Positions 44,752 through 55,107 of a stretch of DNA of 64,000 nucleotides are shown here, one piece after another; position 1 is the stretch's first letter; each line of letters begins with the position of its first letter. Source of the stretch: Corythucha ciliata (taxonomy: Eukaryota; Arthropoda; Insecta; Hemiptera; Tingidae); NCBI GenBank assembly GCA_038030265.1, contig CM075937.1, positions 28,748,198 to 28,812,197 on the forward strand, written 5' to 3'. The notes below the pieces were generated by a model. It made no database searches, was not told the origin of the DNA, and saw only the letters and a program-made list of their open reading frames with translations. Position numbers and translations under genes: made by a program.

Positions 44752-46042
44752 GCTGCTGCTGCTGCTGCAGCTGCGGCTGCTGCTGGTCCCGGCGGGGCCT
44801 GTCCTGCGGGCTTCTTGACCGCCGCCGGTTCCGTTGTTCCTAGAATGTTAAATGATGTTGGTAAAACTGGAAAACTGCAACTGATAATGTCAACTTACGC
44901 GCCACTCCAATTCTTTGGCCCGCATCTGTAAAACCAGATCGAAATAAATTATAGTATACTTGAGTGAAATGATCATACGAGGTGTGATCAAAAAGTACGG
45001 TGAATGATTGTTTATAGCAGCAAATGCTGAAGCTACATCGATTTTGGGTAGTAAACTATACAGCTCTATCTTTTCAGCCATACAGTGCCAAGTGGGAAAA
45101 TGCTGAGACCTTTCCACTAATGAATGTAATACAATACAGGGTGGTCGGTTTTGAGTAGCAAAAACAAGTTGGGTGATAGTACATAAAAAATGGGATAAAC
45201 AATGGGGAACTCGCACATTTTTCAAGCTCTGGTGTTTATTGAAGAGGGCTCTTCAATAAAATATCAATAATAATATCAATCCAGGATATTTTTAGAGCGA
45301 ATTTTCAAACATTTTGAGTGGGGATTTGATAACGCCGAACCCTATTTAATGAAGTTGTGAAAGAGGGGGTATGACACCTTTTCAGGGGGACAATTTTTCT
45401 TGTTATTTGTAAACAAAAAATGTTAGAGTGCCCTAATCACATGCTTCAAAATTAGGGATTGACGTAATTTCCCCTCGTACCATCTATCCCCTCTTGAAGA
45501 ACATTGAAATTTATTTAAAGATCACCAAATGCACCAATCGGGCTGCAACTACCATTGATATCCTTCTGTCCATGTGCCAATTCACCGGTATACTTTTTTC
45601 CCAAATCGGACATTCAGGCAAGTTCCCCATTCCTATTCGGGTGGTGGCCTATCTTTTTTTGTTTTTGAGTAATAACTTTTATAGTGATTTTAAGGAACAT
45701 TCGCATTTTCCCCCGAAAAACTGTCATTTCTCAGCTTGTACTGCCGTTTTGTTTTGCACGTTACTTGGCAAGTACTGCACGTGACTATCCGGTGTTAAAA
45801 AAGATAAAATGCAACTTACGTCTTCAGCTATCCTCAGAAGCGTCCTAAGGTGGTCAGTTGTGAGAGTGCTGGCTAAAAAAGCCAGCATCTCTGACCTTGC
45901 CGCCCTTTCTCTGGAACAATGTAACGCGTTATTTATGCGACTCATATATCTTCGTCATGGTAATCATAACATACCTCGACGCCTCGTCCCTCACCACTTG
46001 AGGCTTATTAGGTTTGGTAAATTTATTTTTTTGTGGCGCCAT
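44681..46042 (-). CDS. Small four-exon Gln-rich gene inside element 2, 114 aa
   Basis: Exons on the minus strand: 46042-45975 (ATG), 45910-45820, 44925-44899 (only 27 bases) and 44839-44681 (TAA). Donors are gtatgt, gtaagt and gtaagt; acceptors are gttccag, ttttacag and attctag; the phases join without a stop. The product begins basic (MAPQKNKFTKPNKPQ), has a helical middle (RSEMLAFLASTLTTDHLRT, LLRIAED), an Arg-rich segment (REQRNRRRSRSP) and a pure Gln run before NGPPAQNQEAVE. The stop is 91 bases from the left array, so transcription runs toward that end. It is divergent from the transposase gene. No family recognised. Perhaps a regulatory or DNA-binding partner of transposition; that is conjecture. 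Confidence 0.72.
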
Positions 46043-46049
46043 TCTGCAA

Positions 46050-46117
46050 TTTCAATTATTTACATTTTAACATTTGACAATGACAATTTCAACATGCATA
46101 TTTTTGGCGATACTTAA
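46050..46117. other. Start of the MITE-rich spacer
   Basis: Upstream of the small gene; no motif resolved. From here to 50700 the interior has no gene I can support, only the nested repeats listed next. Confidence 0.4.
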
Positions 46118-46260
46118 GCTCGGTGCACACGATGCATTTTTCGAAGCATGTTTACATGCATGGTGAAAAAAAAAAAAAATGATCCCCAGCAGTGACCGGA
46201 TGTTTTTTAGAACAGGCAGGCCATCATGCTTCAAAAAAATGCATCGTGTGCACCGAGCAT
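46118..46260. mobile_element. MITE copy A (GCTCGGTGCACACGATGC ends)
   Basis: Inverted ends GCTCGGTGCACACGATGCAT over ~30 bases around an A-rich core. A second copy in the same orientation lies at 49374-49520 with ~85-90% similarity by eye. Confidence 0.85.
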
Positions 46261-46487
46261 AAATTACAAGAAGGTCGGTCATCCACTGTCAGCGTTTTCG
46301 AGCGGCGCTACAACGAGCGTATATCAAAAGCCTTGAATTTAATTCACTGCAGCAAAGCCTACAGTGGACGATGTCACCTTCAATTTTAGCGCTGGTCGAA
46401 AACGCTGCCAGAGGGCGACGGGCCTAATGTAGGGGTATTCATTCTCAGAAGTGTAACATTTATGCTATCCACGTAAACGTATTTATT

Positions 46488-46800
46488 TTGGTTTTTAATT
46501 TTTTTGACCCATCCTGCCGGCGTTTTCGTTTTCAGCGTTCTTTGGCGTGTTGAAAACACGACACGATGAACTACAAAAGAGACTTAGATAACTTATCCAA
46601 GATTTACACACCTATCATCACCTCAGATACACCTTAAAAACCTTCAAAATATTGAAATATATATATATAAAACCACATGTCAATACAAACAAAAGCCAAA
46701 AAAAAAAGCCTGAGGACGTCGAGGATCCCTCGACGAAACGTCGCTGAAAACGAAAACGCCGGCAGGATCGGTCAAAAAAATTAAAAACCAGAAATCACTC
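46488..46800. mobile_element. MITE-like element with ~45-bp inverted ends
   Basis: TTTTTAATTTTTTTGACCCA and CCTGCCGGCGTTTTCGTTTT near the left end face their complements at 46744-46795. The interior holds GGACGTCGAGGATCCCTCGA followed by CGAAACGTCG, a hairpin phrase often seen near retroelements, and a short TA run. Confidence 0.7.
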
Positions 46801-47770
46801 CTGCCTCCAAATTAAAAAAAAAATCGTATTTATTTTGTTTGAATTTATCATATAACAGATACCTACAAGGTTGAGCATTTTTCATGAATACCCCCAAATT
46901 TAAGAAAAATGATTCATATCTAACCATGCTTGTTTAATTTTAAAAAAAGGCATGAATGAAACTTACTTACTAACGGACGGCTAGCTGAGGTCTGTTGTCT
47001 GTTCTGTGTTGGGATATGCGAGATGGTAGCGTTACGAAGCAGTTCATGAGAGGGGGCATTAATTTCCACTTCCATAAAGTCATCATTCAAAAAAGCAAGG
47101 TCATCTTTTTCATGGTTATGGTTAGTGTGTCGTATTCCCTTCTAAGCAACCTCGTCCATCCTTCACGCACACTCGCATGCTTGATCACTTTTTTCGGACT
47201 TGCAATTTGAATCTACTCGAGAGGTGCATATCCTCAGAGCATTATCAATAGTTGAGCGTTAAGAGCGCTCTCTTGATTGCCGAAGCAGAAACATGTAATC
47301 AGGCAATTTAGACTTATCGGGAACGCTCACCTCTTGTTTGGAAACCAAGTTATCTGAAACATCATTGGTGTATTCCTGATTGACACGTTGTATTTAACCT
47401 AACACTAACAGTGACACACGTCTTTGGAAATCAGTGTTGCCATTTAAACACATAGTCCGCCCCCAGTGGTGTCATATCATGAAATTGTATATTTGGAGTG
47501 AAATCAATGAGAGCCCTTCTTTCTTGTTGTTTCCTAACCTACAAAAACATCTCCCATTGCCTTCAAGCGAGGTTTCACTGCGTTGTTGTTCCTGTAACGA
47601 GTTCCATCCTTCTTGGTAACGCTACCTTAAAATTTACCAAAGTAAAGGTATTTATTTTATTTCATTACACAAATTCAGTCTCATTCAGCTATTAGGTACT
47701 TGGCTCTCTAAAAACTGGTTATAGGTCCGGTCTATTTTTCAACTTAATTTGCATTTCACGACTGGTCTTA

Positions 47771-47914
47771 AGGCCCGTTCACAAGCTCTATGTTTTCGTT
47801 TTCGACGTGTCAATGCAACCTATCAAAATTAATCTTTTATCGAGGGAATAAATTTCTTTGGCTTTATTGACTACACACCACGCAAGCAAAGAGTAGTGAA
47901 CGGTGAACGGGCCT
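47771..47914. mobile_element. PIF/Harbinger-type MITE (144 bp)
   Basis: Ends AGGCCCGTTCAC and GTGAACGGGCCT are flanked by TTA at 47768-47770 and 47915-47917. Confidence 0.78.
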
Positions 47915-48659
47915 TTAGACCCGCCGCAAAATGAGCCCACAACAAGTGAAAATGGATAGTCTTAACCGTTTTTTGAGCTTGGGTGACCTGCGGGCCTTAC
48001 AATTAGTGTGTTTCCTAATTATCCATGACTGAGCCCTGTACACACGCAAACATATTTTTTTTTTCTTCGGTATGCCTTCGTGCGCCAAAGTGAAGACATA
48101 TTTTTACAAGTTGAGTAATACTGCTTGACTTTAAATTCAATCCAAATAGTGTGACAAATTTTAGTTTAGGCTTGAAAGAATCAAATCCACGGGGGGGGGG
48201 GGGTTCATAAATGAAACGCACCATTGCCAATCGCCAGCTGCCGAAACCAATCATACAAGACAGCGAATTCCAGATAGTCATAGGCGGATCTAGTGGGTGG
48301 GGTAACAGGGGTCTGGCAAAATCTCTCTAAACATAGTGGTGGGGGTGTACTGTGCGAGGAAAAAGGGTTTTTATACAACCCCCCCTCTATAAATAGACCA
48401 ATACTTTCGAGACGAGACCGAGATCCACTTTTTAAGTACGAGACCGAGATCTTGAGCCCCCAATCTTTGGGGCACCACTCGATGGCTGTCAGGGTTCCAC
48501 GTGCACTAATGATCCGTTTAACCAGCTTTTTTATAGCGCGAAAGTTGTCTGTTTATCCAGTCGACCTTAAGTTGAATGCCACCAATGCTATGTTTGGTGT
48601 GGGGGGGGGGGCGATTAGTTAGGTACGTAAGGACGGCCCATGCTCGATGCACAAACTCA

Positions 48660-49090
48660 TGTGATTGGTTTATTGTACCAGGGGCGTGAATAGCCATGTT
48701 AGTCCATTTTTTGGGTGTATATAACCACTTTAAAGGCGTGAATCGTCGTCTGTAGCCTCTGTAGGACGCGAAACGATCAGTTTGGTCACTTTGAGACCGT
48801 GGTGAATATATTTTTATAATTCTTTGCCTTATTTGCGGCGCTGGAAAGTATGCGAGTATGCCATTCTTAGTGCGTGAATAGCAAATTCTAATATTTTTAG
48901 GGCACGAATTGCCACTTTAGAAATTTTAAAGGCGTGAAGACTAATTTAGGGCATTTGACATTCTCTGGACAGGAATAATCTGTATAGGGCTTTTCAAAGC
49001 GCGAGTAGTCAATTAAAACATTTATAGGCCTCATATAGATTCAGTTTTCCCAATCTTATAGGGCGTGAATAGCTAGACGGATGAATTTTC
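48660..49090. repeat. Degenerate GGCGTGAATAGC-type array
   Basis: Phrases GGGGCGTGAATAGCC, AAGGCGTGAATCG, GTGCGTGAATAGC, GGGCACGAATTGCC, AAGGCGTGAAGAC and GGGCGTGAATAGC recur every ~40-60 bases. They resemble the element's own terminal motif CGGGCGTGAACTTAGCC, which suggests decayed subterminal repeats or binding sites. Confidence 0.5.
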
Positions 49091-49373
49091 TACACGGTGT
49101 TTCAGAACATTGCGGCATGCTTTTGCATGCTTATTCCTGCCCTGAAAATATTATGATTTGACGAAATAAACGTTGGTCAAAAACGAATTCCCACATAGAT
49201 ACGAGCCATTTTGATTTTTTGGCAATTTTGGCAATTTTTCCCTGAAAAAATTCGATTTCTGAACCTTTTACTTGACCAAAATGCATTTATGACCATATGT
49301 TCGGAAACCTAATGACAATTCCCATCATAATTGCAACCATTTTCATTTTAATGAAGGAGTTAATTCATTTTCA

Positions 49374-49520
49374 AAGCTCGGTGCACACGATGCATTTTTC
49401 GAAGCTTGTTTACATGCATGGTGAAAAAAAAACATATGATCCCCGGTACGTTAGGTAAGGTTTTTTTTAGAACAGGCAGGCCATCATGCTTCAAAAAATG
49501 CATCGTGTGCACCGAGCTTA
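49374..49520. mobile_element. MITE copy B (GCTCGGTGCACACGATGC ends)
   Basis: Same inverted ends and core as 46118-46260 with small differences, in the same orientation; both lie within element 2. Confidence 0.85.
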
Positions 49521-50023
49521 ATACAAAAAACATGCATACGTGACTGACTGATTGTTGACACAAAAATTTCAAAAATACAAAATCACCCGTATCTTTATGG
49601 GACATTGTTTTTTACCGACGTTTATTTCGTCAAATCGTAATACTTTCAGGTCAGGAATAAGCATGCTTGGATATTATCAGTTTTTGGTGCGCTTAGTCAT
49701 GAGTTTTGTTATTTATATGGCGCTAAAAGTACGAAAAGTCAAATGTTTAGTTAAGCCATTTTCGGCGCGAAAATGGTAGCTTTTGCCATTTTTATGACAG
49801 GAATAATCTGTTCGGTTGTTTGGAGAAAGGGAATCATCATGAAATTAAGTTTTAAAAAGAGTCATAATAGCAACGAAATTGGCACAACTCCAAGTTCGGC
49901 TCGAAAAATTCATTTTGATGTACAGTTCGAGGATTCCGCAACGATACGGGGTAGCGAACATCCTGTTAGAGAGGGTTGACGTTAGCCAACTCATCGCTTT
50001 TAGGGGTGAAGAAAATTTTTCCA

Positions 50024-50457
50024 AACAGGGTCTCTAATCCTATGTGGTTTCGTGAGCTGATTCGATAAAAATCAACCACAAGTCCGTTCGACGATTAGAT
50101 TTTTAGTTACGACGTAAATTATACCTGAAATCTTGGTTTTTGCCTGAAGCTCTCAGCTGAAATTCTCACTTCCAACGTTAGGGATGAAGTTTACGATTTT
50201 AGTTCATAACTCAAAGAATATTGATTTCAGAGAATTTAGCTATCTTGCATTTCATTCAGCTCCAAAAACAACATCAGGAACCACAAATGAACAACTCCAT
50301 CAATAAATTTAGGGCGTGAGGATTAAAAAAAAAAGTAATCAAGTAAAAAGCAACGTTTTTATTACAAATTATGCCATAACTTGAGAAGTACTCAGCCTAT
50401 GGACTTGAGGCTGATTTTTATCGACTCAGGACACACAACACAAGGTTAGTCACCCCG
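50024..50457. mobile_element. Diverged inverted-repeat element (~430 bp)
   Basis: Left CAGGGTCTCTAATCC...GATTCGATAAAAATCAACC...CAAGTCC faces right GGACTTGAGGCTGATTTTTATCGACTC...GGTTAGTCACCCCGT over ~95 bases with many mismatches. It lies just upstream of the transposase gene. Confidence 0.55.
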
Positions 50458-50745
50458 TGTGGGAAATTTGTGTCGTCCCTTATGTGGATAAATTGGCAAA
50501 TGTCTACCCGCCCTTAAAAATTGGTTCCCCACAACGTATCGTTGCGGACTATTCCAATCCTCGAAGTAAACATCTAAAGGAATTTTTTAAGCCACGTTCT
50601 ACATTGCGCAGAATTTTGAAGCTATGCTGGCATTATTTTATGTAATATAGGAAATTTTTAAATTCGTTTTAAAGTTTTATTTCTATAATTTCCAGGAAAA
50701 GAAACGGGAATTACTAAAAAAGCACAATTTGTCAACCTTGTCATA

Positions 50746-53700
50746 ATGAAATTCCGTGATAAATTAGCTTTGTTGGAGGAGAGCGACATAGTTTTAGGCG
50801 TGGCAGAAATTTTGAAGGGGAAATATGGATTATCCAGTCCTCCCCTAAACATTTCAAGGCAAATGTCACGAACTATTGTTGCTGGATTGCTCAAAACTCA
50901 CGAATTTCTGCCAAGCAACAATGGCCATGAGCATGAGTTTGCTACTCTTGCCCATAAGTTTCGTTGCAAGTACAATCGAAACGGCAAAAACATTATTGAC
51001 AAGGTGAGTCAAATAATAGTTGAGTGGGGTTCACCTCCAATGGAAGACGAAGAGGATACTGAGGCATCAAATCAAAAGGAAAATAAGTCCTCACCCGCCC
51101 ATGAGGCATCACGTCCAATTACGTGCAGTGACGATACTTCCAAATCGTTAGTTGCGGATTTCGTTGATTGCGACATGCCAATTGTCTCTCCGTGTGTTGA
51201 CGAAGTCCACAAATTGCCTGATCTTTCTAATGAAGCGGCCGTTGGAAGCACTCCTGTTATTGCTACAAGGTGTAACAAGAGAATAGATTGCTTCATAAAA
51301 AGAATCGAAGTGTCTGAAGAAATGAAATGTGCCATACTCTCAGACAGCAGTGGCCAATTAAAATACAACTACACAAACATACTGAGAAAGTTGCTGCTTG
51401 AAAACGACATTCCATGCATATTTTGTGTGAAGAGGGTGAAGAGGTTGAAATCGTTCATGGTCGTTTACGGGTACTGCAAACACGAGGGATGCAGGACGCT
51501 TAAATTAACCATTACCTCCAAGAGTGTGGTTGTCATGAGTAATCAAATGACACTATCTCCTGATCACTACACACAAAAATTGACTAGTGTAATTAACCGA
51601 GAGGATAGGGCCATAGCTAAGGACATTTTGCTGAACAAAACTGCTTTCAACTACCGCTTAGATTGCGTCTTGAAAGCTAACGAAAGTTTGATAGCTGAGG
51701 GGAACCTCCAAGACATAAAATCATCTGCTGTAGTAAGGAAAATTAAGCAGGAAGCACTGTCGAAGAACGATTTGGACAGAGATCCTCTAATGAGTGTGAT
51801 CAAAATGCAACGTGACGAAATAAAGAATAACGATCGTTACATCCAGCACGTTGGGTCGCCTTTGACTTGCGTTCTCTTCAGTTCTGAACAGTTGAAGGCA
51901 TTAAAGACCCTCAAGAAACATTTGAAGGGACGCGTAGTGGCCCACATTGATGCCACAGGATCCTGTATTCGGGATTTCAAGGTAGATGGTCAAGAGACCA
52001 AGCGGGTTTATTACTATGCATTCGTTGCTGCGTTCCCCCCCACGGCTGATCGTAAACACGTCATTTTCCCTCTCACAGAATTCATATCCAGCAACCACAC
52101 CGCGACTGCCATTTGTTCATGGTTATTGAACTACGCATCACTCTTAGCTCCTGGTAGAGTAAATGATGTCATAAGCAAGGTTGTAAGTGACTGGAGCCTC
52201 GCCATCATAAAGGCTGTAGTGCTAGCTTTTAATGAAATGAGTCTCCAGGAATACTTGGACAAATGCTTTCAATGGGCGGTAAATAAATGTGTGCCAAAGA
52301 CAGGAGTCACATTCGTTGCTTTATGTTGTTCGCACTTCGTTAAAACAGTGGGCAACGATGTATCAAGATTGTGCAGCCTTAAAAAGGACAACAGGAAGCA
52401 CATGATCGCGGCAATTTGTGCTCTCATAAAGTGCAAAACTTGGACGGAGTTCACGATCAAGTTTAAACATTTCTGTCACCTTCTTTTGAGTGAAAGTCAC
52501 AACGCATTCGTGGACAACGCGTTAAAAGTGCTTTTCAGTGAGCACGACGATAGTTCTCAAGAGACTAAATGTACTTCTCAGTCACAAGAAGATGCCCTTC
52601 CAGATTCGTCACCGCTGTACATGCGCAATAAATTTTACATCGCCGCCCAAGTCATCAAAGACGACGCTGTTGAGTTATTATCAAGTAACTCTGGGATTAA
52701 TGTTGCCACAAATGTGTTTAACAATCCTGAATTCCTGAACCTCTTCATAAAGAAGTACATTCCATACGTACCTCTTTGGTCAGGAATAGTTCAAAACAGT
52801 GTCAATGGGCGTGAGCGAGAAAGCAACGCAATCGTAGAAGATTACTTCAACGTTGTTCAAAATGCGGTGTTACAGCACGAAACCAAGTTACGACTTGACC
52901 GTTTCATCACATTAACGAAGGATTTAAAAAAATGCCAAGTCAAGATTATAGAGTGTGGCATTCCTTCGAAACGCTGCGCTACAAAAGCGTCAAACGAATC
53001 ACCAAGGAAGATCAGGAAGCACAACAAGAAAGTAGCTAAAAACAAGCCAAGCAAAGCTACTGGCAAGAAAACCCAAGACGAAGAAACCTGGGGTAAAAAG
53101 TCAAAAAGAAAAGCAGTCGGCTACTTGACTCACACGTTTGCCAAAAAGGTGCTCCATTCGTTGTCCCAGTTATCCAACGATTGCACTTCTGTGACTTCGC
53201 ATCTTAAGAAGGTGGTAGAAGATAAAGCCCATGGTAATTGGAATTACGTAAATACCGTTGACTATTACACAAGCATCAACGAAAGTAAATTGGAGAATGG
53301 ATTGAAAAATGTTAATGTTGTTAGATATCATTCTCAGATATCTGGAATTGAAACCTTATATCTGTCGGACTTGAAAACATTAACTGGGAAACAATGGTTA
53401 ATCGAAGGTGTTATTGACGCGGCTATTCAATTATACGTATCTCGAAGCTCCCTTGCTGCAATTGGTATTCCAGCTTTTGTGGGTACGAATTGTATCATTG
53501 ACCAGTACAACGACTGGGACATGATGAACCCTAAGATTATAGAACACGAGGTTCTTATTGTGCCAATTAATGTCAATAGTAGTCACTGGACACTCCTAAT
53601 AATTGATCACAATGACAAGACTTTTTCGTATTGTGACTCATTCATTGCTTCTGAGAAACGACGTCAGAGCATAGGAACGACATACTTGAAGGGAATTCAA

Positions 53701-54147
53701 TTGTTACTAAACAGATGTCATAGCAAGACTTATGACCTTCAATCATATGCTTACAAACATTTGACCATCCCTAAGCAAAATGACGGTTACAATTGTGGTA
53801 TTCACGTTATAGTTAATGCCGAAAGATTTCTATGTGGTACTAATCTTTCGGACCAGATTAACTGCGACGCACAAAGAAAAGTCATTTTCCAAGACTTGTT
53901 GAAAAATTCCCTGTCCATGGAGAACGTTTGTTTGTCTTGTTCAAAAGTTTTTCAACCTAGAACAAAAGAAAGTGAAACATGGATTCAATGTAATTCCTGT
54001 TCAAGGTGGCAGCATACATTTCAGGAGTGCTTAGGATCATTGTACAATGAATGTAAAAGTCGGGTAAATGATGAAAACTACGTGCATATTTGCCACGTAT
54101 GTAGAGCCTCTTCATTAATCAATATTACTCAGGTATTTCACGCTTGA
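50746..54147 (+). CDS. Phantom/MULE-like transposase fused to Ulp1-type protease and PHD-like finger, 1133 aa
   Basis: A single intact frame. The first ~100 residues are helical, then an acidic linker. A zinc region lies at ~220-256 (CIFCVKRVKR, CKHEGC). The MULE-type core shows Asp ~402 (VVAHIDATGSC), Asp ~482 (VVSDWSLAIIKA), the C-x2-H motif CCSH at ~528, and a Glu in RERESNAIVEDYF near 692-698. A Lys-rich, probably nuclear-targeting linker (~760-800) leads to a C48/Ulp1-like domain: His ~946 (NSSHWTLLIID), Asp ~963 (YCDSF), Gln ~1010 and Cys ~1017 (PKQNDGYNCGIHV). A C-terminal Cys/His finger follows (CLSCSKVF, WIQCNSCSRWQHTF, CHVC; ~1061-1120). The chosen ATG is the first in frame; 16 open codons and a tttccag acceptor precede it, so an upstream exon is possible. 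It would cut and join element ends in the nucleus; the protease may act on SUMO-like tags or on the polyprotein. All catalytic residues are present, so it may be active. Confidence 0.87.
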   Translation: MKFRDKLALLEESDIVLGVAEILKGKYGLSSPPLNISRQMSRTIVAGLLKTHEFLPSNNGHEHEFATLAHKFRCKYNRNGKNIIDKVSQIIVEWGSPPMEDEEDTEASNQKENKSSPAHEASRPITCSDDTSKSLVADFVDCDMPIVSPCVDEVHKLPDLSNEAAVGSTPVIATRCNKRIDCFIKRIEVSEEMKCAILSDSSGQLKYNYTNILRKLLLENDIPCIFCVKRVKRLKSFMVVYGYCKHEGCRTLKLTITSKSVVVMSNQMTLSPDHYTQKLTSVINREDRAIAKDILLNKTAFNYRLDCVLKANESLIAEGNLQDIKSSAVVRKIKQEALSKNDLDRDPLMSVIKMQRDEIKNNDRYIQHVGSPLTCVLFSSEQLKALKTLKKHLKGRVVAHIDATGSCIRDFKVDGQETKRVYYYAFVAAFPPTADRKHVIFPLTEFISSNHTATAICSWLLNYASLLAPGRVNDVISKVVSDWSLAIIKAVVLAFNEMSLQEYLDKCFQWAVNKCVPKTGVTFVALCCSHFVKTVGNDVSRLCSLKKDNRKHMIAAICALIKCKTWTEFTIKFKHFCHLLLSESHNAFVDNALKVLFSEHDDSSQETKCTSQSQEDALPDSSPLYMRNKFYIAAQVIKDDAVELLSSNSGINVATNVFNNPEFLNLFIKKYIPYVPLWSGIVQNSVNGRERESNAIVEDYFNVVQNAVLQHETKLRLDRFITLTKDLKKCQVKIIECGIPSKRCATKASNESPRKIRKHNKKVAKNKPSKATGKKTQDEETWGKKSKRKAVGYLTHTFAKKVLHSLSQLSNDCTSVTSHLKKVVEDKAHGNWNYVNTVDYYTSINESKLENGLKNVNVVRYHSQISGIETLYLSDLKTLTGKQWLIEGVIDAAIQLYVSRSSLAAIGIPAFVGTNCIIDQYNDWDMMNPKIIEHEVLIVPINVNSSHWTLLIIDHNDKTFSYCDSFIASEKRRQSIGTTYLKGIQLLLNRCHSKTYDLQSYAYKHLTIPKQNDGYNCGIHVIVNAERFLCGTNLSDQINCDAQRKVIFQDLLKNSLSMENVCLSCSKVFQPRTKESETWIQCNSCSRWQHTFQECLGSLYNECKSRVNDENYVHICHVCRASSLINITQVFHA

Positions 54148-54149
54148 AT

Positions 54150-55107
54150 GAACTACCATGGTGGAAAAAGAATCCACTCAACCATTGTTAACCGCAGTGA
54201 AATAGGCCTACTGGGGATATCACTGCAGAAACAAAAAAAAAACGCGCCATTAGACTATACCTCTATGGTGGTGGGGAAATTAGTCCATTTTGCCCTTATT
54301 AATGTTTCCGACACCAGTCCTTCGAGGATAATAGTGTTGTAGGTACAACTGTTTGAGCTGGAGACAGAAAAGAGTTCATGCTGTGGATTACCATAGTAAA
54401 CAAACGTTGGTTCACGTGAAATTGTCAAGTAGTGAGTATTGCGTACTTATTCAATGAGCATGTTATTATAATTATTATTAACATTATTTCTTGTTTCCTA
54501 TTACAGAAATATTCGAGAGTTCTAACACAATTTCGATTGATCGTCCGTTAACCTAGATTCAATTTTTTTATCCGTCAGACCAGATGTCATAACCTAACAA
54601 AAATTGCTTCACAGGTTGCATTATTACGACTTGCACCCTGACCTGCTTATCTATGCCATAGCCTCCCCCATGATCCGATGGATGCAAAGTACCCGTTTTC
54701 TTATTTCAGCAGCATAGGCCTCAAATAAAAGCGGCACGAAGAGATAACGGAAGGGAAAGACAAACACCTACTAATAAAAGAAGTCAGTGCAACTAACAAC
54801 GTAGAATTTTCAGACTGACGTAGGCCACCAAGACACATGTAAAAATACTAGTGCGTAATAAGTTTTCCGATTGATAATTTATGATGTTGCTTTTTATGTG
54901 TACGTGTATAATGCAGGGCTGTCCATATAATCACGCAACAGGACGACAGCGAAGAACCTGAAAACAAGGGGCGATGTAAAACGGAAATGCACTTTAAGTT
55001 GCACAAGAGATTTTCACATAACTTCCCAAGGATTGATCATTGAACAGAGCCTGAAAAAGTGTTCTTGTCATGTTACATACAATTTGCTTAATAAAAGCAC
55101 ATGAACT
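54150..55107. other. 3' region of the transposase gene and spacer
   Basis: No further gene. A short continuation ORF (54148-54342) looks random. A polyadenylation site could lie in the AT-rich part near 54440-54560, but no single signal stands out. Confidence 0.4.

Noticed and set aside
44704..44931. Plus-strand ORF with poly-Val and poly-Ala
   Set aside because: It is the antisense of the Gln-repeat exon of the minus-strand gene, whose splice sites and phases fit far better.
50457..50645. Possible 5' exon of the transposase gene
   Set aside because: The nearest donor (at 50642) and the acceptor at 50695 do not keep phase, and the phase that would fit contains a stop shortly before the donor.
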